Source: Trachythela sp. YZ-2020 (lineage: Eukaryota; Cnidaria; Anthozoa; Malacalcyonacea; Clavulariidae). From it: a stretch of DNA of 64,000 bases. The first letter of the stretch is position 1; each line of letters begins with the position of its first letter. The stretch covers positions 6,714,001 through 6,778,000 of the forward strand of contig JADLSH010000369.1 in the NCBI GenBank assembly GCA_016169945.1. The letters are read 5' to 3'. The position numbers and the translations under genes were made by a program. Below the pieces are notes generated by a model, which was not told where the DNA came from, made no database searches, and was given only the letters and a program-made list of their open reading frames with translations. Below, piece after piece: positions 1-9,734 of this stretch.

Positions 1-1391
1 ACATAGCCGTACTAGAATAGGACAGAATAATGTTAACTGGTCGATATAAAAAATGTTACTGTGATAGAGTATGTAAACATTGTGACCTGAATGTAGTGAA
101 CCTCGGAATCAACAACATTACAATCTTTACAACTCTAAGACATAATTTCATCGATAACCTATATATAGAATTAATCATTATTTTATATCTTCCAAGTTAC
201 AAGATGTGTTTTATTAAATTGTTGTATATATGTTAGCCAGCCTTCCACTTGCAACGCTGCCTGGAGTCGGGTTACATGAGCGTCGAGTCAGTTTATTGCG
301 ACTATATATATGCAGACGATTGCGACTATATACATGCAGACTACATTCAGAAGGGAAATAGTAAATCATCTCTATCTACTTGTTTCACCAATGTTAAAAC
401 ATTTTTCAACATTGGTCGAAAAATATAGCCTTATATAATAGCCAGCCAATATTTCATATTCATTTCCTGTTTTTTGGCTCACCGATGACATGCTATTGGC
501 AACGCTTCAATAAATTTGCGCTAAAACACAATTGCAAGCGCGTTCACGGTGAAGAATGTTCAGTAGAAATACCTACTTTATAGGAATCAGGGTAACAAGC
601 ATTGGCATTGCTTTCAGGCAATAAAGCGAAATACGAGAAACCTCGTTCGTTTCAGTGTATATATTCCCTGTTGACATGTTGTGTTGCAATTTGAGCTGTG
701 TACCGCCTCGACCGCCTGTGACGCCAAAAGTAACGCTTGTCCGGACAAACAATTAAGTCATCAATCTGTATGCTGACAGTCCGGAGTAAAATCTCTTTGT
801 CTGTTTCTCGCTGCCTTTTTGACTGCATTTCAACAAGTTCTGCCAAAAAGATTGCATTTATTCCTGGTAAGTATTTTACATTTACAGTATTTACAGTAAC
901 TTCCACTTATTTTTATGTATCATATTAAGCGCCCACCCGCATGGTATTCAAAACAATCATACAAAATGGCAAACATTGAAACTCAATTCCCTGAGGACTG
1001 ACTGATGCTTTGTAATTAGGTTTTTACCGAACAGTATAAAGTCAGTGAAATGTCAGATCTACTGTATATATGTAGAACTAAAACGTCCTTGAAACCGGTT
1101 TCGGAGCTATAACCACAGCGTAAAATTTATCATCAGCTAATACTAACCCTTAGGAACTAACAATGGGGCCACAGTAATTGGCTGACGCTGTTGTGGACTC
1201 CCTGCCATTGAGGCGAAGTTGAATAAAAAAAAAAATAAAGTATGGTTTGAATTTGGATTCTGTGACTGTGACGGCTTCGCAATCCAGATCGGATTTATGT
1301 AATGTAGTATTACAGAAATATCGCCGCATCAAAAACATTAAACATTTATAGGACATCACAGCGCTCAAACGAGTAAATAGGTACGCAGGTT
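1..1391. other. Non-coding stretch, no gene recognised
   Basis: AT-rich sequence with only short random reading frames. I see no protein family, RNA gene or clear repeat boundary here. Confidence 0.5.
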
Positions 1392-1858
1392 AACCAGTGG
1401 AATTACGGTCGTTTCGCTACACGGTCGTTTCGCTACACACATCAAGTCGTTTCGCTACACGGTCGTTTCGCTACGAGTCTGTCGAGTCATTTAGCTACAC
1501 ACATCAAGTCGTTTCGCTACATACATAAAGTCGTTTCGCTACACAAATAAAGTCATTTCGCTAGATACATAAAGTCGTTTCGCTACACACATAAAGTCGT
1601 TTATATATAGTCGTTTTAAGTCGGAAATATTTGGAGTAAAAATTGATGGGTTATAGGCGCGTGCGGCTATAAAAATTCACTTATAGGCACACCCTATTTC
1701 GTCTCTGCGAACACTTTTTAACAATAAACAATGATTCACCAAAACATATATTGCCGAGCATTATTAAGGGTCATTAGTCTCTTCACATGATGTGTGTAGG
1801 GAAATGACTTGATGTGTGTAGCGAAATGACTTGTAGCGAAACAGTTACCAACCAGTGG
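1392..1858. mobile_element. Foldback (Mutator-like) non-autonomous transposon with 9-bp target duplication
   Basis: The 9-bp word AACCAGTGG occurs at 1392-1400 and again at 1850-1858, bracketing a 449-bp element. The left arm is an imperfect tandem array of about eight units ending in the word GTCGTTTCGCTAC (about 1406-1610, spacing about 25 bp). The right arm (about 1780-1842) has the same word in inverted orientation (GTAGCGAAA). Repeats in inverted arms plus a 9-bp duplication fit foldback or Mutator-like elements. There is no transposase, so the superfamily is inferred from duplication length and architecture only. Confidence 0.65.
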
Positions 1859-2893
1859 CAGTGCATGTTTGTCGTTTAGTTTGTTTCAATACACAAATCC
1901 TCAGAATTATTTCACAGGTTTATTGTAAATATATAGTATTTATGCAGTGAAACAATATTTACATTATATGCACAATTCATGAACATGTTATCTCAAATCT
2001 CGAATCAAACAATACTGTAGGTCTCATTCATGGTTTCTGTGGAAATTGCACATGACAGGTCTAATCCATGTCAGATGCGCCTTTCTTTTAAACCAGTCTG
2101 CCATGCAATTTAACCTTAACCAAATGGTTTGTGCATAAAACATACTGTAAGGATATAACCAAGACTGATAATAAGTCCCAAGTCGTACAGGTATCCTTTT
2201 CATGAACATGAACAAAAACACTGTTAATTAACTACCAAAATTTACTAAAAAAGCATGATTTGCATTATGTCGTTTAAAAAAATTATTAAAAGTAATATAT
2301 AAGCTTTACGATAATCCTACGAAGTAAGTCGTTGTCCTTTCTCCTAGGTAAATCCTTAATCATTGTGGGTTTACACCGAAATTTCTGGGGGGATATGGGG
2401 GTCCTCCCCCATAAACATTTTCATATTGTTGAGCCTCTAGAGCTTGATTTTCTGACAATTTTTGATAATTACTGTATCAAAATTCCATATAGGGAGATTG
2501 AATTTAATGGGAGGACCCTACCACTGATGAATAAAATCCTCTGGCGTTAGAAAAAGTAAAATACTGATAAAAGCAGGGTGCATCTGGGTGCATTGCCAGC
2601 TATTTAATGTTTCTATTGACAATAGTTGTGAGAGTGATTTTTGCAATAATATTGCCATTACTGGCCCTTACCCTAATTGAAAGTGAATAATTGTTGATAA
2701 ATATTCACTGAATTAATTTATTCATCTGTATGATGTTATCTAATTTGGTATCTAATTTGCCAAAATTCAATCAACCCCCTTAAAAGCAGTTCGAATTTTT
2801 TATAGAAGACTCACTTGCAAAACTGGCACTGTAAATTGATTGTATATAATTGACTCCTTTTAAGGTACTGTACATGTAGTCAAGCTTTTGTGA
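1859..2893. other. Non-coding; contains a hAT-MITE-like fragment
   Basis: No gene is recognised. At about 2380-2490 a block with GGGGGTCCTCCCCC, then a 'gttgagcctctagagcttgattttc'-type segment, resembles segments inside the hAT-like MITEs at 36.7 kb and 46.9 kb. It is probably a decayed relative; no ends were found. Confidence 0.4.
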
Positions 2894-3989
2894 ATGGAGG
2901 GCGAAAAGTGGACAAATCGTGGTACTGGCACTTGCCCGGCATGCAAGAAACACACGTATGTGAACAGGCACAAGCCACCAAAATGTCCAAATTGCAATTA
3001 TGATCTAGGTGGAAGTTTCACTGGGGCCAAGAAGGTTAAAAATAACATACCTGATGCTGTGCTAATCACAGAAGATATATTTTCTGTACGCACAAGTAAC
3101 CAAGGTGATCGATGCTTGGTGTGTAAAGATGGCAATTTGTGGATTTGCCTACATGAAAAGTGCAAAGACAGACGGACATCATACCATGCATCTGGACGGC
3201 TGGATGAATTTACATGTACCCACATACAAAAGGCTTCACACCCAGTGTCCCCGCTGGCATCTTCACAAGAAATATTGAATATTTCTACTTATCCATGCAG
3301 CCAAAAAGTTAAAGCAGATCTGCTATCTGTAATGGACACTGCTACAGAAAATAGTCATCCACTTGTCGTTAAAGTATCCAACAACATGTATTGTGTGTAT
3401 GGTCCTGCCACTGCTAGCAACACAGTTGGTTATTGTCACATCAAACACTTTGATGATAAGAATTCGTATGTTTGTTCTGGCAAAGATTGTCGAGGTGTCG
3501 CATCAAAAGGCAAACAGGCACGGACTAAAGCCATTTGCATTCACCTACACATCCTATACTCTTCGATTAATATCTCGACTGAGAGTGAGAAGTTCCAAAA
3601 TGATGTGCCTTTACCAGAACCAGGAGATGGTGATCAACAATGCTGTGAAGACCAACCAATAAGTAGGGTATCAACACTCCAACTAGCTGAAAAAGAATTA
3701 GCTGAATTTCAATATGTTGTACCCCGCCCAATGTTGCAGAAAATTTTGCAACAAGATTCATGTACCATGTGTGGAGTCCCTGGTGGTTGGCCGGAAAATT
3801 TTTCGCTATCTGATGAAAAGTGTCGGCTTTGTCATGGAAATCTGGGGGCTGAGATCCGACATAGTGGCCAACGTGGTTCAATCTATTTGATTTCAGAACT
3901 CAATTCCTTCAAACATATTGAAGTCTTTGTCAAATTGTGTCAAAACCCAAAATGCAAAGCCATGAACCGTGCCCTTTTTCATGAATATG
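2894..3989 (+). CDS. KDZ-associated cysteine-cluster (HMG domain-containing protein 3-like) protein, exon 1
   Basis: This open exon encodes about 365 residues from an ATG at 2894 to a GT donor at 3990. It has several paired-cysteine clusters. An N-terminal CPAC...CPNC zinc-ribbon-like pair lies at residues 14-35. A CLVC...CLHEKC...CTH cluster lies at about 74-110. A YCHI...CSGKDC...ICIH cluster lies at about 180-217. A CTMC...CRLC pair lies at about 290-312. This layout resembles invertebrate proteins annotated as HMG domain-containing protein 3, whose CxC clusters are known as companions of KDZ transposases. That assignment is from memory of the family and not from a search. The protein continues in exons at 4383 and 5151, with matching phase. 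It is either a host gene or a passenger of a KDZ element; no KDZ transposase is visible in the window. Confidence 0.6.
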
Positions 3990-4382
3990 GTAGGTTAGAC
4001 TGTTTTGGTATTTTTTAATTATAGTAAAATGTTTCCATGACAATGCATTGTACAGTATAATACACTGTATAATGTACTGGTATTCCTTATTATAAGTTTG
4101 TGAACTATAAACTAATAATTATATGATCAAATATTCAAAATATTCAATGTGCCCAGAACTGCCCTACTTTAGTATGTCTAACGCCAGACGGTTTTACTTG
4201 TCAGTGGTAGGGTACTGCAAGTTAATGGGTTAACAAATCTATCTGCCAGTGTCTCTTGTTAACCCATTAGCTGGCAATACCCCCAGCTGTGCCCTACTTT
4301 GGTATTTACGATTTTACTCGCCAGTGGTACCTTTGGTAGAACACACAGACTATACTTACAGGAATATTTTTTATCATTTCAG

Positions 4383-4519
4383 GTCTTTTCAATATATGTG
4401 ATAAAGTGCTTGTAACATTTACAATTCTGCTAGAGTTTCGAGAGCACTTCAAGAAAGGACATCCCATTGGAAATGTAATTGAAGCAAAGCTGGCTGCCTT
4501 GAAACTAAAATGCAAAGAG
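4383..4519 (+). CDS. KDZ-associated cysteine-cluster protein, exon 2
   Basis: The exon follows a pyrimidine-rich ATTTCAG acceptor and ends at a GTGATT donor. Exon 1 leaves one base of a codon and this exon supplies two, so the frame is kept (137 nt). It encodes about 45 residues rich in charged and hydrophobic positions, with no cysteine cluster of its own. The phase match and open frame support a real exon. Confidence 0.55.
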
Positions 4520-5150
4520 GTGATTTAGTGTGCATTTACTAAGTGAACCTACGTTACCAACCCATAATGATTCTATAGGATTTTAACACATATATGGTTA
4601 ACACTTTAGGTTGTTTGATCTGTTTTCAATATGTAAATCTTTGACCTTCTTTCACAACCAAGTTATGAGCCTACAGTAGCTAAAATTACTTGTTAGTTAG
4701 TAGTGTTAAAATTCATGTTTTTTGGACAATTTTTTTTATAAAACTACTAATCAACCAACAGTTACACAGGCTGGTGACTTTGCATGAACAAAGTTCAGCT
4801 CGGCTGACTAGGCGAGACTGTTTATAAACTCAAGTAAGACCCTGGTTAAACAGGCTGGCCATATTTTTATAATGCGAAGTGAAATTGTTGTTGTAAAGAA
4901 AATTTGTTTGAAGCCAGTTACCTCACTCAGTTACTGAGCTGTGTTTAACACCCTATAACAGTGAACTCCCATTGCTTATGATTTTTGAAACAAATACTGT
5001 ACAGCAGACAGCCAGGTACACTAGCCAGTCTATCCAGCTATTAAAAAGTGTAGGTAAAAACATTTGAAAGAATAATAATGTGCAGTATACCTGTAGTGTT
5101 ATAAAAAAGACGTTGTCCATTTGTTTTGTTTTGTTAATTGCTTAATTTAG

Positions 5151-5333
5151 GAATTAGTTCCCTCACCTGAAGAATTGTCGTACGTGGCTGAACTATTATA
5201 TAATGGGTTTTATTGCTATGAAATGTTGGTGGTTCGTGACCTTGATTCTGTCATCTGTGGCTTGTGTGGTGTTTGTCCAGAAGTTTGCCTTGGTGATGGA
5301 AATGAGAAAAATAGTTGTAAAAGTATTCTATAA
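5151..5333 (+). CDS. KDZ-associated cysteine-cluster protein, last visible exon
   Basis: The exon starts after CTTAATTTAG and reads in phase to a TAA at 5331-5333. Its 60 residues contain CGLCGVCPEVC preceded by an LLYNGFYCYE segment. This resembles the region that follows the cysteine clusters in long members of the family, where the protein normally continues. The stop lies in the first copy of a short duplicated word (AAGTATTCTATAAAGATG at about 5320 and 5350), and a MITE begins about 130 bp downstream. The C-terminus may therefore be truncated relative to relatives. Confidence 0.5.
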   Translation, partial: ELVPSPEELSYVAELLYNGFYCYEMLVVRDLDSVICGLCGVCPEVCLGDGNEKNSCKSIL

Positions 5334-5460
5334 AGATGAGAAAAATGCGCAAGTATTCTATAAAGATGCATACAAGATTGACAAAAAAATTGCATGCGTT
5401 TTGTGCGGATGACTTGGGTGACCAGGGGAGTGCAAGTTTGTGACACCCCCCAGCCTCGTA

Positions 5461-5638
5461 CCCAGGCGCTTGAAGGAAAAGAAAATTTACACATTCAGCT
5501 AATTTATAGAGATCAATGGCTAAGCTGAGCGAGCGCGCGGGGGTGCTTGGGGAGGTCGCGAAACGCGGAGGAAGTGGGGAGGTCGCGAGCTTAGCCACGG
5601 ATCTCTATAAATTAGCTGAATGCGTAAAAGCGCCTGGG
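5461..5638. mobile_element. Palindromic MITE
   Basis: CCCAGGCGCTT at 5461 is mirrored by AAGCGCCTGGG ending at 5638. Further in, TTCAGCTAATTTATAGAGATC (about 5493) is mirrored by GATCTCTATAAATTAGCTGAA (about 5600). The GC-rich centre carries CpG-dense sequence. It is a foldback-type miniature element just left of the virus-like element. I found no clean target duplication. Confidence 0.6.
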
Positions 5639-5731
5639 AAGTCTCCCAGGATTTGTTTTCAAGTAAAAAACTGGCTTCCCTTGGCAATAGGCTATGGCGT
5701 TGAGGCAGCATTTCACTTGCGATAGTAACTT

Positions 5732-6121
5732 CTAGTTTAGGTTAATATACTGACCATCAACGCTTTCAATTACCCATCCAGACCCAGCTTCCATCCATGT
5801 ATCTATCACACTCATAATCCGCTCTTCACCAATTTGTAGTTGTTTATCTATACTGCCAACCGATGATGGTAGGATAATATCAGGTTTACTATTAATATAC
5901 ACATCCCTATAAGTTTTAAGTGTCTTTTTCCCCTCCTTATAGAACTTTATAACAAGAGTTCTAACAAACTTAATACCCAGTGAGGTTTCTAATTCCTCAC
6001 TTATTACTTTACGAACCGATCTCCTAGTTTTCTTTAATACGCTTATAGGATTTATGTCATCCACATGTGCATGTATTTGAACTGATTTGGTGTATCCACG
6101 CAAGGCTTTTACTTGTCTCAT
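5732..6121 (-). pseudogene. N-terminal remnant of a protein-primed DNA polymerase B-type protein
   Basis: The reading frame from an ATG at 6121 gives about 129 residues and ends at 5732, at the left edge of the element. Its last part (a GSGWVIESV-type segment followed by Y-I-N-L-N) resembles the segment that precedes the polymerase body in long PolB-type proteins of cnidarian Polinton-like elements. The usual continuation is absent, so truncation by a deletion or junction at about 5735 is inferred. The ATG is preceded by ACTAATAGT, similar to the AT-rich words before other starts in this element. The assignment rests on a short motif and no polymerase catalytic motif is present. Confidence 0.5.
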
Positions 6122-6151
6122 ACTATTAGTACACACTTTGTCCTTAAGTGC

Positions 6152-6937
6152 TTAAACGCACTCCCGGGAGTGGAATCCATTATAATGTGACATTAGCGTT
6201 TTCTCACTTTTAAACCCCCCACCACATTTCTTACACATAATCCTAACCAATTTCATATAATCACAAATCTCAGTGATTATATAATCATAATCACTACTAA
6301 CAATACACTTATACCCATTCATCTCATAGCTTTTAAGTAGCTCCCTTTGACTGATAGATAACTTTGATTCAGCATTGGGGCACTTAGGTGTTTTTAACTC
6401 TATACACAATCCGCTATCAGGTTGCCCCTTTTGGTAACCTTTAATATATGACTTAATTCTTTTGGGGGATGTATCCTGAAGTTCACCGAGACCAGCTATA
6501 ATTAATGCATTGGGATGGAACCGCCTTATATAGCTAACCACCTTAGCATGTAAGTCAAACTCATTAACTATTCTAAATGTAAATGTCTTAGGATCATTAA
6601 ACAATTTATACTCTCCATACTTTCTAATACTAGGAAGAACCTCAGTGAACACCCAACGTTGGAATTGTTTAGCTGACTCTAACTTAGATCGGAATATAAG
6701 TGAGTACAATCCTGGCTCCAATATGTAGACAGCCTTACCCCGGTGATTTACCGGGGTATCCATTAGACATTTAAACTCATTCTGAACATGCCTTCTTATA
6801 GCAGAGTCCGTATCCTTATACCCTAGAGCCTTCGCTATCTCACACCCCTTAAATAAAACCTGTCCACTTTTTATCACCGGATTTAATGTCACGCCTAATG
6901 TTTTGTGTGTAAACTCCTTCACTGCCAGTAGTGTCAT
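6152..6937 (-). CDS. BRO-N / PD-(D/E)XK nuclease-like / C2H2 zinc-finger protein
   Basis: I chose the ATG at 6937, giving 261 residues, because the frame upstream has only GTG. Residues about 8-105 look like a BRO-N domain: FKGCEIAKALGYKD, then a YILEPGLYSLIFRSK segment, then FQRWVFTEVLPSIRKYG. BRO-N domains bind DNA in viruses and phages. Residues about 130-220 carry GQPDSGLCIELKTP and then Q-x-E-L-L...NGYKCIV. This order matches VRR-NUC-type PD-(D/E)XK nucleases, with D and E-x-K as candidate metal ligands. The C-terminus has CKKC-x12-HYNGFH, one C2H2 finger. The frame is intact. A role in viral DNA processing or regulation is inferred. Confidence 0.7.
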   Translation of the reverse strand: MTLLAVKEFTHKTLGVTLNPVIKSGQVLFKGCEIAKALGYKDTDSAIRRHVQNEFKCLMDTPVNHRGKAVYILEPGLYSLIFRSKLESAKQFQRWVFTEVLPSIRKYGEYKLFNDPKTFTFRIVNEFDLHAKVVSYIRRFHPNALIIAGLGELQDTSPKRIKSYIKGYQKGQPDSGLCIELKTPKCPNAESKLSISQRELLKSYEMNGYKCIVSSDYDYIITEICDYMKLVRIMCKKCGGGFKSEKTLMSHYNGFHSRECV

Positions 6938-6952
6938 ATATACCACCACACA

Positions 6953-7342
6953 CTATAATAAATATTGGTAAATAACATACCCACTGCCAATGCCAACCCC
7001 AGCAGTGACCAATAGCTGATACTCATTCATCTCATCACTAGGATGGTAGTAGTCACTCAACTTTGGTGGTGCCGGCTTACTTTTACTCAATAATATTAAA
7101 GAGTCATTAGTAACTTGCATATCATCATTCGCATCCTTTATTTTATCCCTTAGTTCTTGTATTTTATTACGTCTGATGACTTCCTGTTCATAGAACTTCT
7201 CCTTAGCTGCGGCAAGGTCCTCTAGTGCTTTATTATGTCTCCTCATCTCGGGTTCATACCCGTTCTTATCAATAAGCTTAAACAGATAACCAGCACCAGC
7301 AAACGATATCGCTGCGAATGTTGTTTGTACCACCGATTGCAT
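6953..7342 (-). CDS. Small protein with two membrane segments flanking a coiled coil
   Basis: 129 residues from an ATG at 7342. A hydrophobic N-terminus (about residues 7-25) is followed by a long charged helix with heptad-like spacing (about 30-90). A second hydrophobic segment, TAGVGIGSGYVIYQYLL, lies at the C-terminus. No family is recognised. It lies 12 bases downstream of the next minus-strand gene, consistent with co-expression. It could be a virion membrane or scaffold protein; that is inference. Confidence 0.6.
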   Translation of the reverse strand: MQSVVQTTFAAISFAGAGYLFKLIDKNGYEPEMRRHNKALEDLAAAKEKFYEQEVIRRNKIQELRDKIKDANDDMQVTNDSLILLSKSKPAPPKLSDYYHPSDEMNEYQLLVTAGVGIGSGYVIYQYLL

Positions 7343-7354
7343 TATACCATAGTG

Positions 7355-7579
7355 TTACTTAAAAGGGTCTGATGGTAGATACTTTTTGTCCTGTAGATAC
7401 TTAACTGCCAAAGCGCTACCAGACACAGCCACTGCCAACTTCGCGGTTCCCATTAGTGACTCTGGAGTTGACAATGGTTCCTTTAGTATCTTCTTACTAA
7501 TCATACTCAAACCCACTGCACCAAATGTTATCATAATTGAATTATACACCCGGTTCATTAAATCTTTTTCCTCAGACAT
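7355..7579 (-). CDS. Small membrane protein of the virus-like element
   Basis: 74 residues from an ATG at 7579. Two hydrophobic stretches (about 14-28 and 44-62) suggest a small two-pass membrane protein. No family is recognised. It lies 12 bases from the gene downstream and 15 bases from the gene upstream on the same strand. The frame is intact. Confidence 0.55.
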   Translation of the reverse strand: MSEEKDLMNRVYNSIMITFGAVGLSMISKKILKEPLSTPESLMGTAKLAVAVSGSALAVKYLQDKKYLPSDPFK

Positions 7580-7594
7580 ACTGTTGTATTATAT

Positions 7595-7912
7595 TTAAAG
7601 TTTGTCTAGTTCCGGTCTTTCCGGCTCCGGTTTTTCCAGCCTTTCCGGCTCCGGTTTCACTGCAGCTTGTCTAGTGTAATACAAGCTTACTAAGGCAATC
7701 AATATCCCAATTACACCTATATATATTACTTCACTACCGTTAAACCAAGATGTGCCACCATCACCGTCGACGGCGTCCTCTAGTAATTTTTTCTTCCTCT
7801 CACGTGCCTGCCTAGAGAGCTCAGCTAACCTTTTACCGGCCTCAACACGTTTTGGATCCTTCTCTTTTTTGGTCACTTGCTCATTCATAATATATAGTGA
7901 TACTAGTTTCAT
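7595..7912 (-). CDS. Single-pass membrane protein with a proline/glutamate-rich tail
   Basis: 105 residues. The ATG at 7912 overlaps the stop of the tail-collar gene in an ATGA arrangement. A lysine/arginine-rich N-terminal half is followed by a hydrophobic segment (VIYIGVIGILIALVSLYY, about residues 63-80). The tail is built from short repeats of the type PEPERLEKPEPERPE. No known family is recognised. A second ATG eight codons in (7888) is an alternative start. Confidence 0.55.
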   Translation of the reverse strand: MKLVSLYIMNEQVTKKEKDPKRVEAGKRLAELSRQARERKKKLLEDAVDGDGGTSWFNGSEVIYIGVIGILIALVSLYYTRQAAVKPEPERLEKPEPERPELDKL

Positions 7913-8343
7913 CCAGTTCTCATGATAAAGGCTAGTGCGTAATATGGTGGGGTAATATCAATTGGTTGCCCCTGACCAATTGTGTCTGTTGTGATTCGCT
8001 TTTCATTACCCTCACTTGTTCCTGTGTTAAACTCACTAAGATCTCCCTTCGTTGCTATATCAGCTGTGGGAGTTAAACTCGCTAAGTTTGAGAATCCACC
8101 TATTTTATGGAAATGAGCGGGCATATTCGCTACACTCAGAGTCTTTTCCTTGCTGCCACCAGTTTGGCCCATATCAGCGAGACCCTTTGATATAATAAAT
8201 CTGTCCGTTAAATTAGGTGTACCATTGGTCCCATCACACAGACTCCATAATGAAGGTATAGTTGTACCACTCCACATTGCTATGATTCCCTTCGGTATTA
8301 CCTTATCAACTTCAGTGTCATCATAACCATAGTACAATGCCAT
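7909..8343 (-). CDS. Phage tail collar domain protein
   Basis: 144 residues from an ATG at 8343. The motif PKGIIAMWSGTTIP followed by W-x-L-C-D-G-T-N-G-T-P-N-L-T-D-R-F is the hallmark of the phage tail collar domain. The C-terminal PPYYALAFIMR segment is also typical of tail-collar and short-tail-fibre proteins. In phages these proteins are receptor-binding or baseplate fibre parts. In this element it probably serves as a capsid-vertex or fibre attachment protein (inference). The frame is intact and overlaps the next gene by four bases. Confidence 0.8.
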   Translation of the reverse strand: MALYYGYDDTEVDKVIPKGIIAMWSGTTIPSLWSLCDGTNGTPNLTDRFIISKGLADMGQTGGSKEKTLSVANMPAHFHKIGGFSNLASLTPTADIATKGDLSEFNTGTSEGNEKRITTDTIGQGQPIDITPPYYALAFIMRTG

Positions 8344-9725
8344 TATAGTAGTAACCTAGATAATGTTAGGGTTGACAAAGCTGATATAACTAATATCTCC
8401 ATCACCGGAGTTTCCCCCTTGTCCACCAACGTGGAGTGGTCCACCACCGTGGGCTGTGCATGTTTCACTGTGGTACTCTGCTGTCTCACTGTGTAGTTCA
8501 CATTAGCGTTCTTTCCGAAGGTCATAGTCTTCTTCGCAATAGTTAGAATGTTATTATAGCCAGCAATTGGCTTCTGTAAAATAATCATATTTCCTGGAAC
8601 TAGAATAATGCCTGGGCTAATGGCAGTGTTAAGCACCACATTCGTAGCTGCTATTGCTTTCCTCATGTTTTCAATAGTAACGGTTGTATCGCTTTGTACT
8701 ACAGTATCCTCAACAATTTTACGGAATACATCTTGTGTTTGCGAACTCTTTGCCCCATTGTTAACTATCGGCCACCTAGTTCTTGCCTGAGATCCAAGGA
8801 CTGCATATACATAGCTTTCTATGCTTTCCTGTAGGAGCTTCTGTCCAAGTGTTGTTAGTCCAGTACTTCCAGTTTTTGGTATAAATGACTTATAGTCTGC
8901 AGATGCGTTTCTCACCAACTCACCCACCATTTGCTTGTAGTATATTCCAACTGGTCGTCCTCGGCTATTTATGGCGTATGTAACATCTTTAACTTTGTTC
9001 CACCCACGATCTTTCTTAAATGTGCCAATTGTAGGAACTCCTTGGTAGAACTTTCTACCAGACCACTTTGTGACAATAGGAAGCACCTTAACAATCGCTT
9101 GCAATTGATTGGAGTATCTTTTAAGACCGTCTGGAGCTGTTAGGAATCTTCTAATCCAAAAATAAATATGATACCTAATAAGACTTTCAACTACCGGAGT
9201 GTCCACCTTTAGATGCTCCATGGATATCGCTGAGAGATGTGTTGCTACGTACATAGCACAAATACTGGTGTAATATGGTTCGGTAATGACGGTATTAATA
9301 TCGAATCTCTGCATTAGTTTCTTGGGCGCCGCAATCTCAATTTTACTAAGGTCACTCTGAAATCTATCACTATCGTTAACGTATACATCAAAGTTACTTA
9401 GTACAGCACCAACACTCATATCATTGAGCGTTCTCAAGGGTATATTCACACCAGAGGGTAGCCACAACTTAGGCCAGTGATAGTACTTATGTATTGTTAG
9501 ATACTTTTGGTACTCTTTGTTACCCGTAAATTCCTTCTTTTTAATATCAACTAATATCCAATCCTTCGTTATAAAATAAACATTAGTACCTCTATCACCT
9601 GACCCATCAGTGGCGGCCCATGTTTCAAAGTGAAACCTACTCATATCAGCATAAGGATACTTAGTTTTAAAATCAAGCTCGATCTTGCGTTTAGCATCAA
9701 TTATCCATTTAGAATAATCCACCAT
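8343..9725 (-). CDS. Large protein of unknown function with C-terminal hydrophobic anchor
   Basis: The ATG at 9725 (MVDYSKW) gives 460 residues. An upstream in-frame extension lacks ATG-start support and would run across the divergent gene. The protein is soluble-looking with many aromatic residues, and it ends in a hydrophobic segment (about 445-460). I recognise no domain. The last base of its stop overlaps the ATG of the tail-collar gene, suggesting shared expression and possibly a virion role. It is divergent from the gene at 9735 with only nine bases between the two start codons. Confidence 0.65.
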   Translation of the reverse strand: MVDYSKWIIDAKRKIELDFKTKYPYADMSRFHFETWAATDGSGDRGTNVYFITKDWILVDIKKKEFTGNKEYQKYLTIHKYYHWPKLWLPSGVNIPLRTLNDMSVGAVLSNFDVYVNDSDRFQSDLSKIEIAAPKKLMQRFDINTVITEPYYTSICAMYVATHLSAISMEHLKVDTPVVESLIRYHIYFWIRRFLTAPDGLKRYSNQLQAIVKVLPIVTKWSGRKFYQGVPTIGTFKKDRGWNKVKDVTYAINSRGRPVGIYYKQMVGELVRNASADYKSFIPKTGSTGLTTLGQKLLQESIESYVYAVLGSQARTRWPIVNNGAKSSQTQDVFRKIVEDTVVQSDTTVTIENMRKAIAATNVVLNTAISPGIILVPGNMIILQKPIAGYNNILTIAKKTMTFGKNANVNYTVRQQSTTVKHAQPTVVDHSTLVDKGETPVMEILVISALSTLTLSRLLL

Positions 9726-9734
9726 ACTACTATA

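Noticed and set aside
1406..1610. CRISPR-like regularly spaced repeats
   Set aside because: Units are imperfect and mirrored at the other end of a transposon with a 9-bp target duplication. The context is eukaryotic and there are no unique spacers of constant length.
1406..1842. Hammerhead core (GAAAC words in the GTAGCGAAACGAC repeats)
   Set aside because: No CTGANGA segment or stem arrangement accompanies the GAAAC words.
9630..9734. Upstream extension of the rightward gene at 9735
   Set aside because: It overlaps the oppositely oriented 460-residue gene and lacks similarity to the paralogue, whose start corresponds to the ATG at 9735.
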